This document shows, one piece after another, positions 1 through 7,682 of a DNA stretch of 35,811 nucleotides. The notes beneath the pieces were generated by a model. It ran no database searches and was not told the DNA's origin. It saw nothing but the letters and a program-made list of their open reading frames with translations. The stretch covers positions 1 to 35,811 of the forward strand of contig CALXAM010000050.1 of NCBI GenBank assembly GCA_944386285.1. The letters are read 5' to 3'. The translations under genes were made by a program, and so were the position numbers. This stretch comes from an uncultured Clostridia bacterium (lineage in GTDB: Bacteria; Bacillota; Clostridia; Oscillospirales; Ruminococcaceae). Position 1 is the first letter of the stretch, and the number at the start of each line of letters is the position of its first letter.

Positions 1-140
1 TTATGTACGGACTGAAAAACCATCCGGTAGAATATGACGAGCAAATCGTTCGTCAGCTGATTAGCAGCATCAAGGTAATCTCCGCAGAACAAATCCTTAT
101 CCTCTTCAAAGACGGTACTGAGATGACAGCAGATCTGTAG
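1..140 (+). CDS. Large serine recombinase, C-terminal end (partial)
   Basis: The window opens inside a reading frame (frame from base 3) that encodes about 45 residues and stops at 138-140. The tail has the pattern EYDEQIVRQLISSIKV followed by an I-L-x-x-F-K-D-G-T-E strand. This is how large serine recombinases of clostridial conjugative and mobilisable elements end (family knowledge: recombinase plus coiled-coil C-terminal region). The catalytic serine domain lies outside the window, so activity cannot be judged. If the call is right, the recombinase gene marks the edge of a mobile element whose body lies to the left, or a remnant bordering the kdp block. It is a homology-by-eye call on a short tail. 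Confidence 0.6.
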   Translation, partial: MYGLKNHPVEYDEQIVRQLISSIKVISAEQILILFKDGTEMTADL

Positions 141-175
141 AACAGAAAGGAAATGAAAACGACTTATATTATGAG

Positions 176-204
176 TTGTGTTTGACTTGATTATATGGTA
201 AAAT
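176..204 (+). promoter_or_regulatory. SigA-type promoter
   Basis: TTGTGT at 176-181 and TAAAAT at 199-204 are separated by exactly 17 bases, with a TGG extension just before the -10. Transcription would begin near 211 and meet the terminator at 290-325, giving a transcript of roughly 115 nt with no credible coding sequence. Confidence 0.5.
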
Positions 205-254
205 ATTTTCAGTGTAAAAACTGTGTGGGTTCAAGTCTCAAGACAAAAAAATGC

Positions 255-329
255 GTGGCATCTTTTTTAGTCCCTAGTTACACTAGGCTGAGTCTGAACG
301 CAATTCGTGTTCAGACTCTTTTTTTATTG
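255..329 (+). repeat. Dispersed terminator repeat, copy 1 (hairpin 290-318)
   Basis: Stem 290-301 (GAGTCTGAACGC) pairs with 307-318 (GTGTTCAGACTC) and is followed by seven Ts, a classic intrinsic terminator. The block from GTGGCATCTTTTTTAG at 255 to the T-run is recognisably related to 12777-12850, where most substitutions keep the stem paired. It works as a plus-strand terminator. Confidence 0.7.
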
Positions 330-470
330 CTTTCATTTGTCACTCGCGTCGAAAATATGACAAAGCGCCTTAGGCGCCGGTTAGCATTTCGCGGCCGCAG
401 GTTTTTTCTTTTTGTTACAGGTTTGTGCGCGCGTTTATAGAGGGTATCTGTTTTATAGACGCTTCTCATG

Positions 471-503
471 AAGGGTTGACAAAAAAGATGTCAACCCTTT
501 TTT
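471..503 (+). terminator. Intrinsic terminator
   Basis: A perfect 10-bp stem, AAGGGTTGAC (471-480) with GTCAACCCTT (490-499), has a 9-base A-rich loop and ends in a T-run. No gene is recognised directly upstream. Confidence 0.7.
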
Positions 504-599
504 CTTAGTATTCATGCGGGTTTGCGGGCTTTTTGGAGTAAAATCCGAAAAACGGTTTTATTGTGGATGTCCAAACAGAAATCCGCAGATCATCCGCCG

Positions 600-647
600 A
601 AGCGGAGTTTTCACCTGATTTTTCAGGCTGGGAACTCCGCTTTTTTT
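600..647 (+). terminator. Intrinsic terminator
   Basis: AAGCGGAGTT (600-609) pairs with AACTCCGCTT (633-642), an inner CCTGA/TCAGG stem stacks inside it, and seven Ts follow. It is the third terminator-like hairpin in 650 bases. Confidence 0.7.
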
Positions 648-730
648 GCGTTTACCACTTTTTACCGCCCACGGAACTATAAAAGTTTCCGACAGTTATA
701 TAGATAGATTAACTGACGAAAACCCGAAAT

Positions 731-951
731 GACCAATTTCAAACCCTCAAAATATAGGGGTGGACCATATCAAGATAAACCACAACGATACTTTTGACAC
801 CCTGTATGCCCACTGTTCAATCGTAGGGCAGGAAGTGAAACAGGGCGAAGAGATCGGCTATGTTGGTACTACCGGCAATTCTATCGGAAACCACCTGCAT
901 TTTAAAGTGTGGCAGAATGGAGAGCGCACTGATTCGCTCTCTTTCCTCTAA
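731..951 (+). pseudogene. M23 (LytM-type) peptidase, C-terminal fragment
   Basis: About 63-70 codons match the end of the M23 zinc metallopeptidase domain: VDHIKINHND, then LYAHCS, VKQGEEIGYVG, TGNSIGNHLHF and a closing segment. The second zinc/catalytic motif H-L-H is present, but the first motif (HxxxD), the signal peptide and any binding domains are missing. The frame is closed by a stop at 730-732, and the only start is a GTG at 760 without a good ribosome binding site. M23 enzymes cut peptidoglycan peptide bridges outside the cell, and full proteins are 200 residues or longer. This is therefore a truncated remnant, perhaps cargo of the element that left the recombinase tail. Confidence 0.75.
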
Positions 952-978
952 AAATTAAAATAAGCTTTTATTAAATAC

Positions 979-1017
979 TAAGACAGTCTGCAGTTACTAT
1001 AACCACAGACTGTCTTA
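979..1017. terminator. Bidirectional terminator hairpin
   Basis: TAAGACAGTCTG (979-990) pairs perfectly with CAGACTGTCTTA (1006-1017). It lies between the plus-strand peptidase fragment and the 3' end of the minus-strand kdp operon, so it can end transcription from both sides. Confidence 0.65.
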
Positions 1018-1020
1018 TAT

Positions 1021-1910
1021 TCATGTATTTAATGGAAATAAAATTTTAAGGAAAGCGCGTTCTGCATAACTTGTGCTGTTAAAGCTAAAATAACGCCGGC
1101 ATCCATGTCCGTCATATAGTTCAAAGTCATTTGGCGATACTTGTATGGTGTATTTTAAATTTTGCATAGCCGTATGCAATGAGAGTTCCCATTCAATTCT
1201 GTTCGGTACAACATTTTTAGAAATGGTATGATACAGCCATTCAAACTCTGTGTAGTCAAAACCATCTTTTAAGAACCCAGTCCAAAGAATCATTTTCTGC
1301 TGAAAAGTAAGTGCTTGCAATGCATCTTCAGGATTCACATCCTCAAAGACACTGCCATAGCAAAACAACTGTTTTGTGTCGGCATCGCAAGATTTTCCTC
1401 CAACAAAAATGAACCATATTTCCAGTCCAAAGCTACCGTGCCGTTTTTCCAATTTGTTGAAATAGCCAATGCATACAGATTTTCTGACTGCTCAGAGGAA
1501 GAGCACTGGATTCTCAGACAAATCGATTCTATGGTATCAACCGGATGGCCTGAAAGTATCTTTTGAACTGCGTAAATATGGCTGTTTTCTTCCTGCAATG
1601 TTAGCCATACGGTTTCTTGTGACATTCCTGCTGTACCAAAGATCTCGATTTTCCATCTTGTACGAAGCAGGATGAGATATTCTCCAAATACCTGCCAAAA
1701 ATCGTCTTCCGAAAAAGCAACATCATCAAACCAGATATAAACGGTATTGGGTTCCACATCTCCATGTCGGTATGCCAAAGGAATCGTTTGAATCCACTCG
1801 CCTATTTGATACAAAAACGCAGATAAGTCCCGTGCAGATGGTTTTCCTTTACAATCTGGAGATGGAATTTCTATTTGTTTAGCTTTTAAAAAGGAATGCA
1901 TCTCCATCAT
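1021..1910 (-). pseudogene. Frameshifted gene of unknown function behind kdpC
   Basis: Two overlapping minus-strand frames look like one gene broken by a -1 frameshift. The N-terminal part starts at the ATG at 1910 (AAAGGAG ribosome binding site, 8-9 bases away), contains the segment YIWFDDVAFSEDDFWQVFGE, and runs out of frame at 1335. The C-terminal part continues in the other frame from about 1420 (CDADTKQLFCYGSVFEDVNPED) to the stop at 1021. Both frames read plausible protein only on their own side of roughly 1340-1420. The joined product would be about 295 residues, acidic, soluble and without recognisable catalytic motifs. It starts 20 bases after kdpC and is probably co-transcribed with kdpFABC. 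I do not recognise the family. A sequencing error in the A-rich stretch is an alternative to a real mutation. Confidence 0.6.
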
Positions 1911-1929
1911 AGCAGTTTTCTCCTTTCCG

Positions 1930-2583
1930 TTATATGAGACCCATCTTTTGAGCAATCTCAATGTTGACCATCAATACATTGACTGTTTCTTCACCGAAAA
2001 TACCAAGAAACTTGCCATCCGTATTGTTTTTGACAATCTCTCGAACAGTGTCTTCACTCAGCCCAGATGCTTCTACAATTCTGGAAATCTGAACTTCAGC
2101 AGATTCAGGAGAAATATGAGGATCTAAACCGGAACCAGAAGCAGTCAACAAATCAGTAGGAATATCTTCCCGTTTTACTTCGGGGTTCTTTTCCAAAAAT
2201 GCTTCAATATCTGCTTCCACACGTTCCGTCAGTTCTGGATTGGAGGGCGCATAGTTATTGGAGCCGGACCCGATTCCCGGGAACTCTGTTCCGTCCGTAT
2301 AATATTGGTTTCCGTTTTCATCCTCGGTATAGATATTGTAATGATAAGCAGAAGGACGGCTCCACATATAGTAATCTTCTGTAAATTCCTGTCCTACATA
2401 TTTTGCGCCAACTGTTTGGCCATTTACGGTAATGAGATTTCCTCCCGCTTGATTTGGGAAAATCAAGGCGGATAACCCAGTTAATAAACAGGGGAACAAG
2501 AGTCCGCAAATTAGCATCAAAACAACTGTAACTACAACTGCCTGACGCGTACCGCGCAGTACGTTTTTCACTGATTCTTTCAT
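1930..2583 (-). CDS. kdpC: KdpC, potassium-transporting ATPase subunit C
   Basis: The 217-residue protein has one N-terminal membrane helix (about residues 12-37) and an extracytoplasmic domain with the KdpC signatures QEFTEDYYMWSRPSAYHY, FPGIGSGSNNYAPSNPEL and DLLTASGSGLDPHISPESA. KdpC is the single-pass accessory subunit that stabilises the KdpFABC complex and helps ATP and K+ binding by the pump. It is slightly longer than the usual ~190 residues because of a segment around residues 80-95 (EDENGNQYYTDG). It lies 17 bases after kdpB with its own ribosome binding site and is the last intact kdp gene. Confidence 0.96.
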   Translation of the reverse strand: MKESVKNVLRGTRQAVVVTVVLMLICGLLFPCLLTGLSALIFPNQAGGNLITVNGQTVGAKYVGQEFTEDYYMWSRPSAYHYNIYTEDENGNQYYTDGTEFPGIGSGSNNYAPSNPELTERVEADIEAFLEKNPEVKREDIPTDLLTASGSGLDPHISPESAEVQISRIVEASGLSEDTVREIVKNNTDGKFLGIFGEETVNVLMVNIEIAQKMGLI

Positions 2584-2600
2584 TGTGCAAGCATCCTTTC

Positions 2601-4661
2601 TTAAATTCCAAGACCAATCAAAGACAGCAGAGGAGCAATGATCATATCAATTATTTTAATTCCGATAAAAGGAGTCATCACGCCGCCTAAGCCATAAATA
2701 AGCATATTTCTTGCCAGCATCTTTCCAGAAGACATCGGACGATATTTAACACCTTTCATAGCCAGAGGAATCAGGCATGGGATGATAATAGCGTTAAAGA
2801 TTAGTGCGGACAAAATAGCACTGTAAGGGGTAGTCAGGTGCATAATGTTCAAAATCTGAAGCTGAGGAATCGCTATCATAAACATCGCAGGAATGATTGC
2901 AAAATATTTTGCAATATCATTTGCAATGGAGAATGTGGTAAGACTTCCTCGTGTGATAAGAAGCTGTTTACCAATTTCTACAACTTCCAAAATCTTTGTA
3001 GGATCGGAATCCAGATCAACCATGTTGGCAGCTTCTTTTGCGGCGGTAGTACCGCTGTTCATTGCCAAGCCGACATTTGCCTGCGCCAAAGCAGGAGCAT
3101 CATTGGTACCGTCGCCAGTCATAGCAACAATCTTGCCTTCGGCCTGTTCTTTTTTAATAACATCGATCTTATCTTCAGGTTTGCATTCTGCGATAAATCC
3201 GTCAACACCGGCTTCCTTTGCAATCGTAGCAGCAGTCAGCGGATTATCACCGGTGCACATGATTGTTTTAATACCAATTGCGCGCAGACGTTCAAATCGT
3301 TCTACCATACCGGGTTTCACAGTATCTTTCAGATAAATGACACCTAAAATTCGGTCATTTTCACAAACGGTAAGCGGTGTGCCGCCTAAGCTGGAAATTT
3401 TATCAACTTGTTCATGGAGATCGGAGGGGATTCCCCCTCCGAGTACTCTCACATACTGCTCAATCGCTTCTGCTGCGCCCTTACGAACTTTTGTGCCGTC
3501 TGGAAGATTGACACCACTCATTCGAGTCTGAGCGGTAAATTCAATAAATTCCGAACCAGAAATTTCTTCACTGTTATCACCTAGACGACGGGCAAGCTCC
3601 AAGGTGGATTTCCCTTCGGGCGTTTCGTCATGCAAGCTGGTGAGTGCTGCGCATCGGATCAGATCACTGCGGCTTGCACCGCCTACCGGGAAGAAATCAG
3701 CTGCAAGACGGTTACCATATGTGATTGTACCCGTTTTATCAAGAATCATGGTATCTACGTCGCCGCAAGCTTCTACAGCTTTACCAGACATCGCGATAAC
3801 ATTAAAACGAGTCACACGGTCCATACCTGCAATGCCAATCGCGGAAAGCAAGCCACCAATGGTGGTAGGAATCAGGCAGACAGCCAAGGCGATCAGAGTG
3901 GAAGTTTGCAGCTGCACACCCGAATAAATTCCAATAGGATACAGAGTTACAATGACGATCATAAAGATGATGGTCAGAGATACCAGCAGCGTGCTCAACG
4001 CAATTTCGTTCGGCGTCTTCTTACGAGAAGCACCCTCTACCAATGCAATCATACGATCCAGAAAGCTGTTGCCTGCATCGGAAGTAATGCGGATTTTCAG
4101 CCAGTCAGATACAATTGTAGTACCACCGGTAACGGAGCAGAAGTCACCGCCGGATTCCCGAACAACGGGAGCCGATTCACCCGTAATAGCAGACTCATCT
4201 ACAGAAGCAATCCCTTCGATGACCTCGCCGTCGCCGGGGATAATTTCGCCAGCAGAAACCATTACAATATCGCCTTTTTTTAGTTCGCTGGAAAGAACAA
4301 TTTTCTCTGTACCGTCTTCCATAAGCAGACGTGCTTTGGTATCTTTCTGTGTTTTTTTGAGGCTTGCTGCTTGTGCTTTCCCACGGCCTTCTGCAACAGA
4401 TTCAGCAAAGTTTGCAAACAAAACAGTGATGAATAACACTATACAAACGATAATATTGTAAACTCTTAAGTTGGTGCCGTCGCTGACATCACCAAACAAT
4501 CCAGGGAAAAAGGAAAGGATCAGGGTGATGAAACAGCCAACTTCGACCACGAACATGACGGGATTTTTCATCATGTACAAGGGATTTAATTTCGTAAAGG
4601 AACCGATGATTGCCTGGCGAAATATTTCAGGTGTAATCAGTTTCTGATTCTTTTTGCTCAT
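2601..4661 (-). CDS. kdpB: KdpB, P-type ATPase subunit of the Kdp K+ pump
   Basis: This 686-residue P-type ATPase has the family's usual length. The phosphorylation motif DKTGT places the acceptor at Asp308 (E. coli Asp307). The dephosphorylation loop ITGES and the hinge [13 protein letters not shown] are intact, and the nucleotide-binding region carries [10 protein letters not shown]. Membrane helices flank these domains, including the conserved [14 protein letters not shown] segment. KdpB hydrolyses ATP and, with the channel-like KdpA, drives high-affinity K+ uptake at the cytoplasmic membrane. The start follows a GGAGG-type site (AAGGAGGAACATAT on the minus strand). It is 12 bases behind kdpA and 17 bases ahead of kdpC, so the genes are translated from one mRNA. 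Confidence 0.97.
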   Translation of the reverse strand: MSKKNQKLITPEIFRQAIIGSFTKLNPLYMMKNPVMFVVEVGCFITLILSFFPGLFGDVSDGTNLRVYNIIVCIVLFITVLFANFAESVAEGRGKAQAASLKKTQKDTKARLLMEDGTEKIVLSSELKKGDIVMVSAGEIIPGDGEVIEGIASVDESAITGESAPVVRESGGDFCSVTGGTTIVSDWLKIRITSDAGNSFLDRMIALVEGASRKKTPNEIALSTLLVSLTIIFMIVIVTLYPIGIYSGVQLQTSTLIALAVCLIPTTIGGLLSAIGIAGMDRVTRFNVIAMSGKAVEACGDVDTMILDKTGTITYGNRLAADFFPVGGASRSDLIRCAALTSLHDETPEGKSTLELARRLGDNSEEISGSEFIEFTAQTRMSGVNLPDGTKVRKGAAEAIEQYVRVLGGGIPSDLHEQVDKISSLGGTPLTVCENDRILGVIYLKDTVKPGMVERFERLRAIGIKTIMCTGDNPLTAATIAKEAGVDGFIAECKPEDKIDVIKKEQAEGKIVAMTGDGTNDAPALAQANVGLAMNSGTTAAKEAANMVDLDSDPTKILEVVEIGKQLLITRGSLTTFSIANDIAKYFAIIPAMFMIAIPQLQILNIMHLTTPYSAILSALIFNAIIIPCLIPLAMKGVKYRPMSSGKMLARNMLIYGLGGVMTPFIGIKIIDMIIAPLLSLIGLGI

Positions 4662-4673
4662 ATATGTTCCTCC

Positions 4674-6452
4674 TTATGCCCAAAGGGTCAAATGTTCCGC
4701 AATGGGACCGAGTGCAAGCACCGGGAAAAATGTCAGCGCTGCAAAAATGTAAACAACAAACACCAGAATGACAGCAAAGCTTGCAGTATCAGTATGCAGG
4801 GTACCGGCAGACTCGTTGACAAAGCGTTTCTTCATCAAAGAACCTGCAATCGCCAGCTGAATGACAATGGAGAGATAGCGACCGAAGAACATGGCAAGAC
4901 CTGTGGTGATATTCCAGAACATCGTGTTATCAGCCAAGCCTTCAAAACCGGAACCGTTGTTTGCAGCAGAAGAAGCGTACTCATAAAGCACCTGAGAAAG
5001 GCCATGGAAGCCTGGATTGGTGATTCCTTCTAATCCGGCCTGCGTTCCAACTGCCAAAGCAGAGAATGCCAGGATCAGCAGCGGATGAATGATGATGCAC
5101 AAAGCCGTTAATTTCATTTCTCGGCCTTCAATCTTTTTGCCCAGATATTCTGGTGTTCGACCAATCATCAGGCCGCAGATAAATACTGCCAAAATCGCAT
5201 ACATGATCATGTTCATGAGTCCAACGCCCTTACCGCCAAACACAACGTTGAGCATCATGTGAAGCATCGGGATCATGCCGCCCAAGGGGGTTAAGGTATC
5301 ATGCATGTTATTCACAGTACCGGTTGTAAAGGACGTTGTAGTCGTTGTAAACAACGCAGATTGTGCAATGCCAAATCGTACTTCCTTACCTTCCATACTA
5401 CCCATAGACTGGCTTAAACCAACATCCGCAAGTGCAGGGTTGCCTTGGCTCTCTGCCCAGAAGCAAACGGAAAGACCGATGACAAAGATAATACCCATAG
5501 CAGCGAAAATGCTGCGGCCTTCACGTCCATACATCCACACGGTGAAGCTTTTGCGAATCTTGCTCTTAGATTCAAAAGCCTGCTCTGCATCCAGACCAGA
5601 CTTTGCCTGTACCATTTCGCGCTTACGGTCACGCACCATTTTGCCAAAGGTGATCACACAGGCACCCGGCAGCAACATCATGGAATAAAGCTCAATCAGA
5701 TTCGTAATGATGGTTGGATTTTCAATAGGTGTGCTGGAGTTTGCACCCAAAAATCCGCCGCCGTTTGTTCCTAAGTGCTTGATAATTTCCAATGCTGCAA
5801 CAGGACCCATTGCAATAACCTGTTTCGCGCCCTCAATGGTATCTACCACAACATTTCCGGAAAAATTCTGCGGGACACCCTGCCAAACCAACAGCAGTCC
5901 GCCTACAATAGAAAAGGGAAGCAGCACTCTTGTTGTGATGCGAACCAGATCTGCAAAAAAGTTTCCCACATTGTCTTTTGTTTTTCCAGCCAAACCGCGG
6001 ATGAATGCAACACAAGCAGCATATCCGCTTGCAGCAGAGACAAACATCATAAAGATGATTACCAACATCTGAGATAAGTAAGATAATCCTGACTCACCGG
6101 AATAATGCTGAAGGTTGGTGTTGGTCATGAAGCTGATGATCGTATTGAAGGAAAGGGATTCCTCCATACCTCCGATTCCGTTGGGATTGAAAAGGGCGAT
6201 ACTCTGAATTCGCAGAATCATATATCCCAAAAGAATCATAACCGCATTCGTTGTGAGTAAAGCCAGTGCGTATTTTTTCCAATTCATTCCGTTTTGTGGT
6301 TTAATACCACTGATTTTATAAATAACGCCGTCAACGCGGTCAAAAACCGGATCGGCAAACGTATGCTTTCCGGCTGCGATATGATAAACATAAATGCCTA
6401 CCGGAACGACCATTATCAGATAAAGGATAATGGTCAATATAATTTGTAGCAT
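4674..6452 (-). CDS. kdpA: KdpA, K+-binding and translocating subunit
   Basis: This 592-residue polytopic membrane protein of about ten helices has the repeated pore-loop motifs of KdpA: GLSYLSQM (first), GTNGGGFLGANSS (about residues 226-238), FTTGTVNNMHDTLTPLGGM (third) and NNGSGFEGLAD (fourth). KdpA is related to Trk/Ktr channel subunits, carries the selectivity filter, and passes K+ to KdpB. It is somewhat longer than E. coli KdpA (557), with extra loops near residues 270-300. It lies between kdpF (21 bases upstream) and kdpB and has a strong AGGAGG site in front of its ATG. Confidence 0.97.
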   Translation of the reverse strand: MLQIILTIILYLIMVVPVGIYVYHIAAGKHTFADPVFDRVDGVIYKISGIKPQNGMNWKKYALALLTTNAVMILLGYMILRIQSIALFNPNGIGGMEESLSFNTIISFMTNTNLQHYSGESGLSYLSQMLVIIFMMFVSAASGYAACVAFIRGLAGKTKDNVGNFFADLVRITTRVLLPFSIVGGLLLVWQGVPQNFSGNVVVDTIEGAKQVIAMGPVAALEIIKHLGTNGGGFLGANSSTPIENPTIITNLIELYSMMLLPGACVITFGKMVRDRKREMVQAKSGLDAEQAFESKSKIRKSFTVWMYGREGRSIFAAMGIIFVIGLSVCFWAESQGNPALADVGLSQSMGSMEGKEVRFGIAQSALFTTTTTSFTTGTVNNMHDTLTPLGGMIPMLHMMLNVVFGGKGVGLMNMIMYAILAVFICGLMIGRTPEYLGKKIEGREMKLTALCIIIHPLLILAFSALAVGTQAGLEGITNPGFHGLSQVLYEYASSAANNGSGFEGLADNTMFWNITTGLAMFFGRYLSIVIQLAIAGSLMKKRFVNESAGTLHTDTASFAVILVFVVYIFAALTFFPVLALGPIAEHLTLWA

Positions 6453-6473
6453 GATAAATTCCTCCTGCTGGTT

Positions 6474-6551
6474 TTAAAATTTTTCCGGGTGTACCAATGC
6501 ATAAACCAGATAAGCACCCAGCAGTAAAACAACAATTCCAAGAACAATCAT
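6474..6551 (-). CDS. kdpF: KdpF, 25-residue stabilising subunit
   Basis: A 25-codon gene, ATG at 6549-6551 and TAA at 6474-6476, behind an AAGGAGG site. The peptide is one hydrophobic helix (starting MIVLGIVVLLLGAYLVYAL) ending in the KdpF-typical HPEKF. KdpF sits at the KdpA surface and stabilises the complex. The match in size, ending and position directly upstream of kdpA is strong. Confidence 0.93.
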   Translation of the reverse strand: MIVLGIVVLLLGAYLVYALVHPEKF

Positions 6552-6563
6552 GTTCTTTCCTCC

Positions 6564-6662
6564 TTATTCATTTCGATCTACTTGCTTTTGACACCAGCTG
6601 ATGAACAACCAAACAAGCCCAATACAGCCCGCCAAAATTGCGACCATGATAAAATCCATCAT
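6564..6662 (-). CDS. Small membrane protein leading the kdp operon (32 aa)
   Basis: A 32-codon frame (MMDFIMVAILAGCIGLVW..., ending SWCQKQVDRNE) begins at 6662 behind a GAGGAGG site spaced 7 bases, and stops 12 bases before the kdpF start. It has one membrane helix followed by a charged tail with a Cys. Its strong ribosome binding site, codon-perfect frame and place as the first gene of the transcript make it real. I cannot assign a function; an accessory Kdp subunit or regulator peptide is the obvious inference. Confidence 0.75.
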   Translation of the reverse strand: MMDFIMVAILAGCIGLVWLFISWCQKQVDRNE

Positions 6663-6695
6663 AACGATTTCCTCCTCTTTGGTTTTACACGAAAT

Positions 6696-6701
6696 ATTGT
6701 A
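6696..6701 (-). promoter_or_regulatory. -10 element of the kdpFABC promoter
   Basis: On the minus strand TACAAT (plus 6696-6701) lies 33 bases ahead of the first start codon. No good -35 hexamer is present at 17 bases. This fits a promoter that needs an activator, here KdpE bound just upstream (inference). Confidence 0.45.
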
Positions 6702-6760
6702 GCAGTTTTACTGTGAAATTGGTCTTAGCGTTTTTTATATCAGATAAAGATTGCATTAAG

Positions 6761-6792
6761 AAAGCGTCTGACCCCGTAAGGTCAGACGCTTT
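6761..6792. other. 13-bp perfect hairpin upstream of the kdp promoter
   Basis: AAAGCGTCTGACC (6761-6773) and GGTCAGACGCTTT (6780-6792) form a perfect stem with a 6-base loop. It lies between the kdpDE terminator and the kdp promoter. It may be a second terminator that insulates the promoter, or a protein-binding inverted repeat. Confidence 0.6.
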
Positions 6793-6916
6793 GTATCTTT
6801 GTCATTAAGGGGTAAGGATTTTTTTACACGCTGCGGTGATGTTTATACATACTGTGATATGAAACAAATCGGTGACTCTAACCCTTTTTGCTGATTGATG
6901 ATATTTCATTTATAAA

Positions 6917-6955
6917 AATAACGTTGCCCATTTATGCGAGATGGACAACGTTATT
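6917..6955 (-). terminator. Terminator of kdpDE
   Basis: A 15-bp stem (6917-6931 with 6941-6955) follows kdpE. Its only irregular pair is a G-U wobble if transcribed from the minus strand but a mismatch from the plus strand, and the minus-strand tail is T-rich. Both facts assign it to the kdpDE transcript. Confidence 0.75.
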
Positions 6956-6983
6956 AAGAGATCTGAATTGATCGATTTTTCTT

Positions 6984-7682
6984 TTATTGGCGTATCATTC
7001 GATATCCTACACCAATATGCGTTTGAATATATTGAGGGGCAGCAGGATTTTTCTCAATCTTTTTCCGCAGAGTAGCCATAAACACCCGCAAAGAAGGTGT
7101 ATCCGATGCGGATGCATTTCCCCATACTTCCTTTAAAATATAATTATGTGTCAAAACCTTTCCGGTATTTTTCGCAAGGACACAAAGCAGTTTGTATTCA
7201 ATAGGAGTCAAATGAATCTCTTTTTCATCCATATAGGCGCATCCAGCAGCAAAATCAATGGTCAAATCTCCATTGCGGTACACACTGGTTTGTACTTGGG
7301 AAGAAGCTTCATCTATCCGGCTTCTGCGTAAAGCCACGCGAAGTCGGGCCAAAAGCTCATCAATACTGAATGGTTTTGTTAAGTAATCATCTGCCCCAGC
7401 ATCTAACGCTTCTACCTTGTCCTGATCCTCGCTTCTGGCGCTTACGACGATAATCGGTACATTGCTCCACCCACGAACTTTTTGGATAATTTCGATTCCA
7501 TCCATATCAGGTAATCCTAAATCCAAAATAATGACATCAGCGTTATAGGAAACGGCATCCAAAAGTGCACCTGCTCCATTTTTCGCAGTATGATACTGAT
7601 AGTCCTGCGTATCCAACGTTGTTCGTATCAAATTTGTGATAGCAGGATCATCCTCTATCACAAGAATCTTTGGTTTATACAT
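6984..7682 (-). CDS. kdpE: KdpE, OmpR-family response regulator
   Basis: The 232-residue protein has a receiver domain (acidic pair Asp11-Asp12, phosphoacceptor Asp54 in VIILDLGLPDMDG, Lys in TKPFSIDEL) followed by an OmpR/PhoB winged-helix domain ending HIGVGYRM. Phosphorylated KdpE activates kdpFABC. The start overlaps the kdpD stop by 8 bases, so the two are translationally coupled. The gene is followed by a terminator, separating the sensor pair from the pump operon. Confidence 0.96.
   Translation of the reverse strand: MYKPKILVIEDDPAITNLIRTTLDTQDYQYHTAKNGAGALLDAVSYNADVIILDLGLPDMDGIEIIQKVRGWSNVPIIVVSARSEDQDKVEALDAGADDYLTKPFSIDELLARLRVALRRSRIDEASSQVQTSVYRNGDLTIDFAAGCAYMDEKEIHLTPIEYKLLCVLAKNTGKVLTHNYILKEVWGNASASDTPSLRVFMATLRKKIEKNPAAPQYIQTHIGVGYRMIRQ

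Larger units (their letters stand above)
141..759. other. Gene-poor, terminator-rich intergenic stretch
   Basis: About 620 bases without a convincing protein gene. Open frames here (for example 195-440 and 522-707) are low-complexity, have no ribosome binding site, and read through hairpins. The stretch holds one good promoter (176-204) and three hairpins followed by T-runs (290-325, 471-503, 600-647). The density of terminators suggests the scar of a mobile-element boundary, or small non-coding transcripts. Confidence 0.5.

Noticed and set aside
220..250. Stretch GGGTTCAAGTCTC resembling a tRNA T-arm
   Set aside because: The stem does not pair over five bases and no acceptor, D or anticodon arm is found; no tRNA gene or clear tRNA fragment.
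195..440. Open reading frame of 81 codons
   Set aside because: Reads through the terminator hairpin at 290-325, has no ribosome binding site and no protein-like composition.
3630..4283. Plus-strand frames opposite kdpB
   Set aside because: Antisense to a highly conserved gene, with unlikely composition.
6663..6983. c-di-AMP (ydaO-type) riboswitch ahead of kdp
   Set aside because: I searched for its conserved core by eye and saw none; only two simple hairpins are present.
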